The position numbers and the translations under genes are program-made. This document shows positions 36,187-45,284 of a stretch of 64,000 nucleotides of DNA, piece by piece. The stretch spans positions 62,001 to 126,000 of the forward strand of contig NZ_RHHO01000012.1 in the NCBI RefSeq assembly GCF_003710865.1, written 5' to 3'. Under the pieces are notes generated by a model. It was not told the origin of the DNA and did not search any database. It saw only the letters and a program-made list of their open reading frames with translations. How positions within the stretch are numbered: position 1 is the stretch's first letter; the number at the start of each line of letters is the position of its first letter. This stretch comes from Brevibacillus borstelensis. GTDB taxonomy: Bacteria > Bacillota > Bacilli > Brevibacillales > Brevibacillaceae.

Positions 36187-39100
36187 TTACCCTTCCAGCT
36201 CCGCCTCCGGCCCGTACAGATCAGGCCGCTTGGCTGCCAGTTTGGCTTTCCGCCTGGCCTTCCGCTCCGCGAGCACTGTGTAGAAAGACGGAACGACGAT
36301 CAGCGTCAGCAGCGTGGAAAAGATCAATCCGAAGATGATGGTGACCGCCAGCGGACGGAACAGTACGTCCCCAAACAGCGCGAGCGGCGTCAGGCCCGCC
36401 ACAGCCGTAAGCGAGGTCAGCAAAATCGGACGCAGACGCGCCTCTCCGGCCTGGATCACGGCCTGCTTCAGTTCCGCGCCTGCATGCCGCGCTTCTTCGA
36501 TAAACTCGATCAGCACAATGCCGTTTCGCACCACGATCCCCGATAGCGAGATCGCCCCCATCATCGTCATGAAGCCGAGCGGCGTCTGCGTGACGAACAG
36601 CCCGATCAAGCTTCCGGCAAAGGCCAGGTACACCGTACTGAGAACCAGCACGGGAATGCTGAGCGAATAAAACTGCATCGCAATCAAAATCAGGATGAGG
36701 AAAAGGACGATGACCGACAGTTTCCCCATGTCGATAAAGATATCCGTCTGCTCCGAAGTCTCGCCGCCGATTTCCCAGCGATACCCCTCAGGGAATGAAA
36801 TGGATTCGAGCAGCGGCTTGATTTCAGCCATGACCTCTGTCGCCGTACGGCCTCGCAGGTCGCTCGTAATCGTCACGGCACGCGAGAGATTCCGGTGCGG
36901 GATTTTTTGCGTGCTGAAAGTGGGCTTGACCTCTGCTAGCTGGGACAGCGGAATTTGCTCGCCTGCCGCATTGGTTACGGTCAGTCGCTGGAATAGGACG
37001 GTCGGATCGGCCGCTCCCTTTTGCATAAACAGCTTGATGTCAAGCAAATCCGCCCCCGTATCGAACTGACTGACGGTGATGCCTTCGCTGGCGAGGCGGA
37101 GCGTCTGCGACAGATCGTTGTAATTGACCAGCTTTTCCTTCATCAGCTCCCGGTTCACCACAAACTCCAGGGTGTACCGCTCGATTCCGAAATCGTCCTG
37201 AATGTCGTACGTGCCTTCCAGCTTGGCGATCCGGTCCTTGATATCCCCTGCTAACGAACGTAGCGTAGGAATGTCTTCCCCATATACCCGGATCACAACA
37301 GGCTTGCCGACCGGGGGACCTGCTTCCAGCTGCTTCGGCAAAATGCTCGCTTCCGGATAGAGCTTTTTAAACTCCTCGCGCCAAGGCTCCAGCATATCCT
37401 CAATCTTTACCTTTGACTTGTCAAAGCGGACGACCAGTTGCCCAAGCGTGATGCCCTCGCCGATTTCGGTATCGCCGCTGAACATTTTGGGGGCGCTGCC
37501 GCCCGCGTAAGCGGCGACCGACTCGATCCCCGGCTGCTTTTGGATCCAGTCCGACACTCCCCGTACGACCCGGTCCGTCTCCTCCACACTGGTCCCGACC
37601 GGCAGACGGACGTTGACGAGAAATTGCGGCCGCTCGTCGTTGGGGAAAAGCTGGATCGGTGTCAGCGGGATCAATCCGTAGGCGCTGGTGCCGATCAAAA
37701 CGCCGACCATGCCCGCGAGCACGGGCCGTTTTAAAATCCGCGGCATCAGCTTGCCCGCGTACCAGTTCGTCAATTGGAAAATTTGCTTGCCGAGCAGCCC
37801 CGGCGGCTTCCGGTACCCTTCGACTCCGCCTCTGCGGCGATGTTCGTACCACTGCCGGAATATCGGGATAATCGTCAGCGACATGAGCATCGAAGCGAGC
37901 ATCGTCAAGGAAATAATCACAGGCACGGGCCGGATAAACTGTCCGACGTTTCCGCTCATGAACAACAGCGGACCGAAGGAAGCGATTGTCGCAAGCGTTG
38001 CCGTGACGATGGAGATGGACACCTCTTTTGCGCCTTTGACTGCTGCCGGGAGCGGTTTTTCGCCCAGCGTGGACAGCCTCCGCTCGATGTTGTCATTGAC
38101 GACCACGGCATCATCCACGAGAATCCCCAGCACGATGATCAGCGAGACAATCGAAATCATATTCAGCGTGATGCCCATGGAAGGCAGGAACAACAACCCC
38201 GATGCAAGCGAGATCGGGATCGCCAGCGCTACCACAAAAGAAGTGATCAGGTTCAATCCCAGTGTACATACCAACAGTACAGCCAAAACGGCGATCAGCA
38301 TCTCGCGTGAAAGATCCCCGAACAGCTCATCGACGCGTTCCTTTTGCGAGTAAATGGAATGCTTCTGCGCCCATGCGGGAAGCGACTTCTCCAGCGTTTT
38401 CACCATCTCGTCGACGCGCTTTTGCAGGGACGGTACGTCGCTGCCTGTCTCGGCGTTGATGCTGATCGATACAGACGGCTTGCCATTGAAGTAGGAATAC
38501 GACTCGATCTGCTCTGTGGTGAGCATGGCGCTACCGACATCCTTCAGATAGATCGGGAAGCCCTGCTGTGTCCGGGAGACGATGACGTCGTTTAAAGCCT
38601 CCACATCCTGGCTTTCCGCCAGCTTGAGCTGGTATGTGCGGCTATCGGCCGTCAAATCTCCGAGTGGAATCCGTTCGTTTTCCTTTTTGACCGCCATCAG
38701 CACCTGGCCCCAGGTCAGCCCGTACTGGCTCAGCCTTTGCGTATCCACCTGAATCTGGATCTCCTCGTCCGGCAAGCCTTTGATGGTCACGTCTGCCACA
38801 TTGGGAATCGTGCGGAGCTGTTCTTTCCACGACTTCAGGGTGGACCTGAGGCTGTACAGCTCTTCGCGGGTGTCAGCCGTGATCGCGAGCGTCTGGACGA
38901 AGGTGCGGTTCAGGTCGTCATTGATGATCGGCTGCTTGGCATCCTCCGGCAAATCAGCCTCGGCATCCTTTACCTTTTTGCGCAGTTCATCCCACTTTTG
39001 TTTGGGATCGACATCTCCGTCTGTCTCCACGATAATGCTCGACACGCCCAGACCGGAGACAGACGAGACGTATTTCAGGCCTTGAAGCTCGTTGATTTTT

Positions 39101-39300
39101 TCCTCCAGCTTCTTGGTGACCGTCTGCTCTACTTTCTCTGGCGAAGCACCCGGATAAATCGTGGTGACAGTGGCAAGATTGACAATGATGTCGGGCTGCT
39201 CCTGCTTGGGGAGCTGGAAAAAGCTAAGAGAACCGATCAGGACGACCATTGTAAAGAACAAGAGCGTGATTTTTCGTTTGCGGACGATGTATTCAATCAC
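36187..39300 (-). CDS. RND-family efflux permease (SwrC/AcrB type)
   Basis: Inner-membrane pump of 1037 residues. An N-terminal helix (about 10-30) is followed by a periplasmic-type loop, a second membrane block with the proton-relay motif VLGILVDDAVVVNDNIERR (about 390-408), and the second half-repeat with FMTMMGAISLSGIVVRNGIVLIEFIEEARHAG. In Gram-positives such proteins export surfactants, drugs or lipopeptides across the membrane without an outer-membrane partner. The start overlaps the stop of the membrane-fusion protein gene by 4 bases (ATGA). Substrate cannot be read from sequence; SwrC of B. subtilis (surfactin) is the nearest known type. Confidence 0.93.
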   Translation of the reverse strand: MIEYIVRKRKITLLFFTMVVLIGSLSFFQLPKQEQPDIIVNLATVTTIYPGASPEKVEQTVTKKLEEKINELQGLKYVSSVSGLGVSSIIVETDGDVDPKQKWDELRKKVKDAEADLPEDAKQPIINDDLNRTFVQTLAITADTREELYSLRSTLKSWKEQLRTIPNVADVTIKGLPDEEIQIQVDTQRLSQYGLTWGQVLMAVKKENERIPLGDLTADSRTYQLKLAESQDVEALNDVIVSRTQQGFPIYLKDVGSAMLTTEQIESYSYFNGKPSVSISINAETGSDVPSLQKRVDEMVKTLEKSLPAWAQKHSIYSQKERVDELFGDLSREMLIAVLAVLLVCTLGLNLITSFVVALAIPISLASGLLFLPSMGITLNMISIVSLIIVLGILVDDAVVVNDNIERRLSTLGEKPLPAAVKGAKEVSISIVTATLATIASFGPLLFMSGNVGQFIRPVPVIISLTMLASMLMSLTIIPIFRQWYEHRRRGGVEGYRKPPGLLGKQIFQLTNWYAGKLMPRILKRPVLAGMVGVLIGTSAYGLIPLTPIQLFPNDERPQFLVNVRLPVGTSVEETDRVVRGVSDWIQKQPGIESVAAYAGGSAPKMFSGDTEIGEGITLGQLVVRFDKSKVKIEDMLEPWREEFKKLYPEASILPKQLEAGPPVGKPVVIRVYGEDIPTLRSLAGDIKDRIAKLEGTYDIQDDFGIERYTLEFVVNRELMKEKLVNYNDLSQTLRLASEGITVSQFDTGADLLDIKLFMQKGAADPTVLFQRLTVTNAAGEQIPLSQLAEVKPTFSTQKIPHRNLSRAVTITSDLRGRTATEVMAEIKPLLESISFPEGYRWEIGGETSEQTDIFIDMGKLSVIVLFLILILIAMQFYSLSIPVLVLSTVYLAFAGSLIGLFVTQTPLGFMTMMGAISLSGIVVRNGIVLIEFIEEARHAGAELKQAVIQAGEARLRPILLTSLTAVAGLTPLALFGDVLFRPLAVTIIFGLIFSTLLTLIVVPSFYTVLAERKARRKAKLAAKRPDLYGPEAELEG

Positions 39301-40529
39301 TGTGGTTGTCCTCCTGCCGCCTCGATCGGATCGCCGTCAAACAACTGGTCTACTCCTTTGACGACAAGTCGGTCCCCTTCCTTCAACCCGCTGGTGATCT
39401 CCAGTCTGTTGCTGTTGATCTCGCCGATCGTCACCGGGGTTTTCACCGCTTTTCCGGCGCTTTCGACAAAGACGTGGGCCTCGCCCTGCCCTCGGCTGAT
39501 CACCGCTTCGACCGGCACGTACAGCCCTGCTTTTCCTTGCACCGTTTTGGTCGCCTTCACGACCTGACCGGCGAACCAGTCGTGCTTCTCGTTTTTCACT
39601 TGTACCTCGACACCGATGGTCCCCGTGCTTTGGTTGGCGGCCGGGTGAATTTTCACCACCTTGCCCTCCCGCTTTTGCCCGTAAAGCTCAAGCGTAATGG
39701 CCTCACCTTCCGTCCAGGCAAAAATCTCCCGGTCTGGAACCGGCAGCACGACCTTCAATGTATCGATCTGTCCGATCCGGTAAACGGGGCTTCCCACACC
39801 GACCAGGGAGCCCGCCGATCCGAGCTTGGCGATAATCGTGCCATCGATCGGAGCGCGCAGCTGGGTTTTGGCCAGCGTACTGGCAGCCAGCTCTTTGCCG
39901 ATCACGGCCTGATGGTAGCTCGCCTGGCTCAGTGTCTTGTCCTCGGCGCGAGCGCCCTGCGTAACCAGCGACAAGGCTTGCTGGGCGTTTTGCAAATCCG
40001 TCAGGGCAACATTTACGCGATTTTGCGCAGTCTCGTACTCGCTCTGGGAGATGGCCTTTTCCCGGTACAGCGCCTCAATCCGTTTGAAGTCGTCCTCCGC
40101 CTGTTGATGGGCGATCGTCGCCTTTTCCACAACCAGGCGCGCCTGCTCGATCTCCTGCTCGCGTGCTCCCTTTGTTACCTTTTCCAGCGTGGCTCCTGTT
40201 TGCTGAACGGTGGCACTGGCGGAAGCGACCTGAAGCGAATAATCGCTGCCGTCCAGACGAGCCAGGATGTCACCCCTTTTGACAGTGTCACCTTCGTTTT
40301 TGGCAAGCTCGGTGATCCGTCCAGCTACCTCGAACGAGACGAGCGCTTCCTCCAGCGGCTGCAATGTGCCGGAAAGCTCGGTTACCTTCACCGCCTGCTC
40401 CTGTTTCACCACGGCAAGCTCTACTTGCTTTACTTCGGACACAGCTTCCGCAGCAGGCTCCTGACTGCTGCAAGCCGTCGTCGCCAATAGCCCGGCGATT
40501 GCGAGAAAAGACAGCCATTGTTTTCTCAT
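39297..40529 (-). CDS. Membrane-fusion (HlyD/AcrA-type) lipoprotein
   Basis: Adaptor subunit of about 410 residues for the downstream RND pump. It has a signal peptide with a lipobox-like AGLLATTACSSQE (Cys about 20), then a beta-barrel / lipoyl / coiled-coil hairpin arrangement: SGTLQPLEEALVSFEVAGRITELAKNEGDTVKRGDILARLD (about 48-88), a long helical hairpin (about 95-190), and a return strand RAPIDGTIIAKLGSAGSLVGVGSPVYRIGQID. The start is ATG at 40529 after GGAGGGTCAC. Middle gene of tetR - mfp - rnd. Confidence 0.92.
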   Translation of the reverse strand: MRKQWLSFLAIAGLLATTACSSQEPAAEAVSEVKQVELAVVKQEQAVKVTELSGTLQPLEEALVSFEVAGRITELAKNEGDTVKRGDILARLDGSDYSLQVASASATVQQTGATLEKVTKGAREQEIEQARLVVEKATIAHQQAEDDFKRIEALYREKAISQSEYETAQNRVNVALTDLQNAQQALSLVTQGARAEDKTLSQASYHQAVIGKELAASTLAKTQLRAPIDGTIIAKLGSAGSLVGVGSPVYRIGQIDTLKVVLPVPDREIFAWTEGEAITLELYGQKREGKVVKIHPAANQSTGTIGVEVQVKNEKHDWFAGQVVKATKTVQGKAGLYVPVEAVISRGQGEAHVFVESAGKAVKTPVTIGEINSNRLEITSGLKEGDRLVVKGVDQLFDGDPIEAAGGQPQ

Positions 40530-40607
40530 GTGACCCTCCACTCCATTCCCCTATATGTCCGCTCATCTACGTGCTTTCATCATATACAACTGAAAACTGG
40601 CAAAATT

Positions 40608-41234
40608 TCATCGGCTGCCGATGCCGCGCAGCAGAATGTCTGCACTGCTTTCCGTCATTGTCGGTATATCGATCAAGCTGTCGCAGTCTACCTTCACCCA
40701 ATGCCTTGCCAAAAAAGAGTGGAAGAATGCCGAGACAAACATGTGGGCTGCGGTCGCAAAGTCTCCTTTGGGAAGAAGTCCGGCCTCATGCATCTCCTGC
40801 AGCTTTTCGCTCAGCATCTCATCGGCGATCTGCGGCATGCGGCTGAGCAGGTTGAAAACCTCTGGGTGATTCTGCGATTCGATCAGACAGATGATCAGAA
40901 CTTCCTTTCGCTCCACAAGCGCGTTGTAATAGGCTTCGCCGTAGTGCATGAGCATCGCTTTGACGTCGTGGCCGCAGGCGTGAATCGCTTTTTCCAGCGC
41001 AGGGCGAATCTCGGTCATCTCCTCCAAAAGCTCGATGAGAATCCGCTCCTTGTTTTTGAAATGGCGGAAAATCGTCACTTCATTCACGCCGGCCAGCTCG
41101 GAGATTTTGCGAGTGGTTGCGCCCTTGTAGCCTTTCTGGGACATGAGCTGGCGGGCAGCAGCCAAAATCCGTTCCCTCGTTTCCTGTTCATCTCCTTTCC
41201 CGCTCTGGATTTTTTCGTGATCCGGCTTATCCAT
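40608..41234 (-). CDS. TetR-family repressor of the RND operon
   Basis: Regulator of 208 residues. The DNA-binding domain is ERILAAARQLMSQKGYKGATTRKISELAGVNEVTIFRHFKNKERILIELL (about 20-69). Start ATG at 41234 follows GGAGGTAACAAA. It is the first gene of the efflux operon, and a strong promoter overlapped by a 24-bp palindrome stands directly upstream, so autorepression relieved by a pump substrate is the natural reading. Confidence 0.92.
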   Translation of the reverse strand: MDKPDHEKIQSGKGDEQETRERILAAARQLMSQKGYKGATTRKISELAGVNEVTIFRHFKNKERILIELLEEMTEIRPALEKAIHACGHDVKAMLMHYGEAYYNALVERKEVLIICLIESQNHPEVFNLLSRMPQIADEMLSEKLQEMHEAGLLPKGDFATAAHMFVSAFFHSFLARHWVKVDCDSLIDIPTMTESSADILLRGIGSR

Positions 41235-41254
41235 TTTGTTACCTCCGTATCATG

Positions 41255-41332
41255 CAAGCACTTGCTTTCACATGGCAATAATTAGCAAACCCATTATAAC
41301 GGAGCTTTGCATGCATGTAAATACTTGCATGC
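41255..41332 (-). promoter_or_regulatory. Promoter and palindromic operator of the efflux operon
   Basis: On the minus strand TTTACA (41316-41321) and TATAAT (41293-41298) are 17 bases apart. A 24-bp palindrome at 41309-41332 (arms GCATGCA and TGCATGC) covers the -35 box. A second, shorter palindrome, GCAAGCACTTGC (41254-41265), lies between promoter and start codon. Confidence 0.85.
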
Positions 41333-41433
41333 GTTCCAAATGGGTTTTTGGACCCGGGCTTTTTTAGCGGAGCTGTAAGCCATACGTGAAACGTATAAAT
41401 GCAGGGTCTCTTTCATTTCCTGTCAACATCAAT

Positions 41434-41466
41434 GAAAAAAGCTGCTGACCGTATGGGTCAACAGCT
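41434..41466 (-). terminator. Intrinsic terminator of the RluA-type gene
   Basis: AGCTGCTGACC (41440-41450) pairs with GGTCAACAGCT (41456-41466), then six T on the minus strand. Confidence 0.88.
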
Positions 41467-41473
41467 CCAAAAA

Positions 41474-42424
41474 CTAACGATTTGCCAGATTGTACTCCCT
41501 TTTTATCAATTCGTTCATGTCATCTGGTAGCGGCGCCTCGCAAACGATCTCCTGCCCGGTAATCGGATGCGGAAAGGAAAGCTTGCTGGCATGGAGGGCC
41601 TGACGCCTGAGCAAGTCCCTTCTGCCGCCATACATGCCGTCTCCTGCAAGCGGATGCCCGATGTGGCGAAAATGAACGCGGATTTGATGCGTTCGCCCGG
41701 TCTCCAGCCATACCCGGACAAGACTGGTATCCGCAGAAAAGGCCTCCAGCTCGTAATGGGTGACAGCCTCCTCCCCCCGTTCCGTTACCTTGCGGCGGGT
41801 AGGATGGCGGGGGTCTCGCCCGATAGGAGCGCTAATTGTACCGTTCGCCTCCTCCAGACGCCCGCAGACGACAGCGAGGTATTCCCGATGCAAGCTCCCG
41901 TCGCGCAGCAATCGATCAGCGAGCTGATGCCCGTAGCTGGTCTTTCCCACCAAAATGGCTCCCGAGGTCTCCTTGTCAAGCCTATGTACCGGATGGACGC
42001 GGTCCGGCTCGCCCTTTTCCCGCAAATACTCGGCAAGGGCATGAACCAGTGTGCCTTGTTGATCTTGCTTGACGGGATGGACCATCATGCCTGCCGGCTT
42101 GTTTGCGACCAGCAGATGCTCATCCTCGTACAAAATCTCTACAGGTAAAGCCGCTTCAACGCTCTTCCCCTGCTTTCGCTGGGCTGCTTGCTGCGGTGAA
42201 GCATCCTGCCCGGGCTGATCTTGAACCCTGACCGCTACCTTGTCCCCTGCTTTTACCACCCTTTTTAGAAAAGGGGGCTTCCGGTTCAGGAGCACTCCCT
42301 TGCTCCTCGTTAGCCGTTGCAGCATTCTCCCCGAGACATGGAGTTTTTCCCGGACGATGCTCTCGACAGTAAGCCCTGCGTCCGCTTCTGCCACCTCATA
42401 TTCCAGCCAGCCTTTTTTGCTCAA
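41474..42424 (-). CDS. RluA-family pseudouridine synthase
   Basis: RNA-modifying enzyme of about 316 residues that isomerises uridine to pseudouridine in rRNA or tRNA. An S4-like N-terminal domain (about 15-75, TVESIVREKLHVSGRMLQRLTRSKGVLLNRK) is followed by the catalytic domain with YEDEHLLVANKPAGMMVHP, the active-site Asp in VHPVHRLDKETSGAILV and GRTHQIRVHFRHIGHPLAGD. The start chosen is TTG at 42424 (MSKKGWLEYE), 6 bases after GCAGGAG; an ATG two codons earlier abuts that site. The exact target uridine cannot be told; relatives include YhcT/YjbO/YlyB of Bacillus. Confidence 0.9.
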   Translation of the reverse strand: MSKKGWLEYEVAEADAGLTVESIVREKLHVSGRMLQRLTRSKGVLLNRKPPFLKRVVKAGDKVAVRVQDQPGQDASPQQAAQRKQGKSVEAALPVEILYEDEHLLVANKPAGMMVHPVKQDQQGTLVHALAEYLREKGEPDRVHPVHRLDKETSGAILVGKTSYGHQLADRLLRDGSLHREYLAVVCGRLEEANGTISAPIGRDPRHPTRRKVTERGEEAVTHYELEAFSADTSLVRVWLETGRTHQIRVHFRHIGHPLAGDGMYGGRRDLLRRQALHASKLSFPHPITGQEIVCEAPLPDDMNELIKREYNLANR

Positions 42425-42501
42425 GCCCATCTCCTGCTTTCGTTCTCATTTCCTCCTATTGTATCGGAAGATGATGAGCAAGCGCCAGTTGACCGCTTTG
42501 T

Positions 42502-42672
42502 TCAAAAGCGGAGTACAACATCGCTTATGCACCGGTCAAAGTCGACGGCTGCTTTTGCCTGCCCCATTTCCAGGCATTGCGTGACATATCCTTCTTCTGC
42601 GTGGTACTCCCGACCAATGAGGTTTCCGTCAAAAAACATATGCAAACGATGTTTCCAAAGCAAGCGGGTCAT
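42502..42672 (-). CDS. Small hypothetical protein, 56 residues
   Basis: Short gene starting ATG at 42672 (MTRLLWKHRLHMFFDGNLIG) and ending FDRCISDVVLRF. An AAAGAGGTGTTTACC site precedes the start. A well-formed promoter lies upstream: on the minus strand TTTACA and TATACT are 17 bases apart at about 42711-42739, and an inverted repeat GTAAACA/TGTTTAT overlaps the -35 box. No family recognised. The sequence is soluble, with two Cys. The promoter and ribosome-binding site are the main support. Confidence 0.65.
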   Translation of the reverse strand: MTRLLWKHRLHMFFDGNLIGREYHAEEGYVTQCLEMGQAKAAVDFDRCISDVVLRF

Positions 42673-42828
42673 GGTAAACACCTCTTTTTTAAACTTATTT
42701 GTATATTAAGTATATTTTAGAGGTGTTATTTTGTAAACATTTTTGTTTATAAAGTTACAAAAAGACTTTGCCGGGTCGTGACAGCCATTGGCCACTGCTT
42801 GAACCTGTAGAATGGATGCCCCATATGC

Positions 42829-42865
42829 AAAAAACAGAAAACCCCTTGCTCGCACAAGAGGTTTT
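42829..42865 (-). terminator. Intrinsic terminator of the M29 aminopeptidase gene
   Basis: AAAACCCCTTG (42838-42848) pairs with CAAGAGGTTTT (42855-42865); on the minus strand CTGTTTTTTG follows. It lies about 110 bases after the aminopeptidase stop. The rest of 42673-42977 holds the small-gene promoter and nothing else seen. Confidence 0.82.
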
Positions 42866-42977
42866 AACCAAGCTTCTCGCCGAACAGCCACTTGGATGGC
42901 AGCATCCGGGAGGTTCCGTATTTGGCTTTGAAATTCATCAGAGAAATGGCCATGCGTTCATTTCTGCACCTGCCCGC

Positions 42978-44090
42978 TTACCCTTTCAAATTCTCCGGGT
43001 TTAATCCTTGCAGTTCAGGCAGTACAAACAATCCGTCTTTGCGAATCAGCACGTCATCAAACCAGATTTCACCGCCGCCGTACTCAGGGCGCTGAATGTT
43101 GACCATATCCCAATGCACCTGGCTGCGGTTGCCGTTGTCCGCGTTTTCATAGGCGCGGCCGGGAGTAAAGTGAAAGCTGCCAGCGATCTTTTCGTCAAAC
43201 AAAATATCGTTCATCGGGTGGAGGATATACGGATTTACCCCGATGGCAAACTCGCCGATATAACGCGCTCCCTCGTCACTGTCCAGGATTTCACCCAGCC
43301 GCTTGGTGTTATTGGCGGTTGCCTCTATGATTTTCCCGTTTTCAAAGGTCAGCTTGACGTTTTCAAAGCGGGTGCCCATATACGATGTCGCTGCGTTAAA
43401 GGAAATCGTTCCATTGACCGAATCACGCACAGGCGCCGTATATATCTCCCCGTCCGGGATATTGAACTCCCCTGCACAGATGATGCTTGGAATTCCCTTG
43501 ATGGAAAACGTCAAATCTGTCCCCGGTCCGGTCAATCTCACCTTGTCTGTTCTCTCCATCCGCTCTTTGAGTGGCAGGAAAGCTTCGTGCATCTTTTGAT
43601 AATTCACCGAACAGACGTCAAAGTAAAAGTCCTCAAATGCTTCCGTCGACATATTGGCGCTTTGGGCCATGGACGGGGTCGGGTAGTTGAGCAGTGTCCA
43701 GCGCACGTTGGAAACGATGTAATCATTGAGCGGCTGCACCACTTTATGATGGGCGCGGCGGCGATCTACGGGAACATCAGCGGACTCGCTGTCATTCGTC
43801 GGACCGTTGATCACAATGTAGGCCTGGATGTCTTTGAATTTGGGCTCGTTCCATTTGAGCATGTACGACGCTCGTTCCTCATCCGTCCCCATCATCAGCT
43901 CCCGCTCGATAGACGGATCGATGATCTGGACAAACGGATACGCTCCCTTGGCATACGCCTGTTTAACCAATTCCTTTGCCAGCGGGTGCCCTTCTCCTCG
44001 AATTTCTATCAACAAGCATTCCTTCTCCTGCAAACGAACAGAGTGATTCAGCAGGTTTTCCGCCAGCTTGACTATGCGTGGGTCCAGCAT
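42978..44090 (-). CDS. M29-family aminopeptidase (AmpS/PepS type)
   Basis: Metallo-aminopeptidase of 370 residues, full family length. Metal-ligand regions characteristic of thermophilic aminopeptidases are seen in ICAGEFNIPDGEIYTAPVRDSVNG (about 204-227, with the Glu and Asp ligands), RYIGEFAIGVNPYI (about 274-287) and HFTPGRAYENADNGNRSQVHWDMVNI (about 309-334, His-Trp-Asp). Start ATG at 44090 follows AGGAGGAGATGGG. It probably trims N-terminal residues from peptides in the cytoplasm. It lies 38 bases downstream of mnmH and could be co-transcribed. Confidence 0.92.
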   Translation of the reverse strand: MLDPRIVKLAENLLNHSVRLQEKECLLIEIRGEGHPLAKELVKQAYAKGAYPFVQIIDPSIERELMMGTDEERASYMLKWNEPKFKDIQAYIVINGPTNDSESADVPVDRRRAHHKVVQPLNDYIVSNVRWTLLNYPTPSMAQSANMSTEAFEDFYFDVCSVNYQKMHEAFLPLKERMERTDKVRLTGPGTDLTFSIKGIPSIICAGEFNIPDGEIYTAPVRDSVNGTISFNAATSYMGTRFENVKLTFENGKIIEATANNTKRLGEILDSDEGARYIGEFAIGVNPYILHPMNDILFDEKIAGSFHFTPGRAYENADNGNRSQVHWDMVNIQRPEYGGGEIWFDDVLIRKDGLFVLPELQGLNPENLKG

Positions 44091-44128
44091 CCCATCTCCT
44101 CCTGCACCATAGTTTGATAAAAATAACT

Positions 44129-45196
44129 TTACCGAACTGGCAGATATTTTTCAATTAGTGCCTGGATGCTTTTTCCTGCTGCTTCCAGATCGGCGGCATC
44201 TACGCATTCGTGTATTTCTGTTACGTAATCCCTTTGCTTGTTTTGGTACCTAGGATCGTAGTAATGGACCAGCAGCGACGCGATCGCCTGGCGATAATCA
44301 CCGGCTTGCAGAGCCTCCGTCAACAGCTTTGCCTGCGCGGTAGGAATGCGGCGGGCGATTTTTAGATAGGCGTCTTTTATTTTTTCCGCAAAATCCGGTC
44401 TCCAGGAAAAGGGAGTCACGTATTCATCATAAAGACGCTGAACCCGCACCTCCAGAGGAGCCGTCAACAAAATGTGGACAGCTTGCTCCTTGGCTTGGAG
44501 CAAAAACGGCGGGAGCAGCGCATTGCCGATCCGCCGGCTTTCCGCTTCCATGACAAAGTACGGCGCATCCTTCAGCCTTCGCAGCGTTTCAAACAAACGC
44601 GCGTCAAACATCTTCTGATTCGCCGGCTTTCCTTTGCCGATGTGCCCAAATACCGATCCGCGATGGCCTGCCATTCGCTCCAGGTCGAGGACAGGCAAGC
44701 CGGATGCCTCCAAATGGCGCAGCAGCTCTGTTTTCCCGACTCCTGTCATGCCGTGCAAAAGGAAGACCGGCCGATTCAGCTCATACGGCTCTATGGTGCC
44801 AACCACATGCTTGCGGTACGCACGATAGCCTCCGATCAGTCGGCGGACCGGGACACCGGCAAACGTGGAGAAGGTCGCCATCGCCCTGCTGCGCATCCCG
44901 CCCCGCCAGCAAAAAATCACCGGCGGTTCCCCCGTCTCCTCTCCCCTTTGCCGGATGGCTTCCATCAGCGTCTCCATTTTGGGAGAGACAATTTGCATGC
45001 CGAGCCACTGAGCCGCTGCTTGTCCCTCACGCTTATAGGCAGTTCCGACCTGTGCGCGTTCACTATCACTAAACAATGGAATATTGACCGCTCCCGGGAT
45101 CGTGTCGCGGGCAAATTCCCCGGGGGAACGGGCATCGATCAGATTGGCGTATCCCCGATGCAGCATCTCTTCTACGGTTATATCTTGCAATGTCAT
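44129..45196 (-). CDS. mnmH: tRNA 2-selenouridine synthase
   Basis: Enzyme of 355 residues (also called SelU or YbbB) that replaces sulfur by selenium in 2-thiouridine at tRNA position 34, by way of a geranylated intermediate. The N-terminal rhodanese domain (about 1-130) carries the catalytic Cys in VIFCWRGGMRSRAM, and a P-loop domain follows (LLHGMTGVGKTELLRHL, about 147-163) with HRGSVFGHIG. It is divergent from selD, which supplies its selenophosphate; the 88-bp gap must hold both promoters. Confidence 0.95.
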   Translation of the reverse strand: MTLQDITVEEMLHRGYANLIDARSPGEFARDTIPGAVNIPLFSDSERAQVGTAYKREGQAAAQWLGMQIVSPKMETLMEAIRQRGEETGEPPVIFCWRGGMRSRAMATFSTFAGVPVRRLIGGYRAYRKHVVGTIEPYELNRPVFLLHGMTGVGKTELLRHLEASGLPVLDLERMAGHRGSVFGHIGKGKPANQKMFDARLFETLRRLKDAPYFVMEAESRRIGNALLPPFLLQAKEQAVHILLTAPLEVRVQRLYDEYVTPFSWRPDFAEKIKDAYLKIARRIPTAQAKLLTEALQAGDYRQAIASLLVHYYDPRYQNKQRDYVTEIHECVDAADLEAAGKSIQALIEKYLPVR

Positions 45197-45284
45197 GTCA
45201 CCCTTGCTTCTGGTATCCTGAATGTATCAGCTTGTTTGTTTTTTCTATCTTATCATTATTCCTCGCTGGTCAGGAGGTCATAAC

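Noticed and set aside
42768-43004. Plus-strand open frame of 78 codons
   Set aside because: It crosses the aminopeptidase terminator and overlaps its coding end, with no ribosome-binding site.
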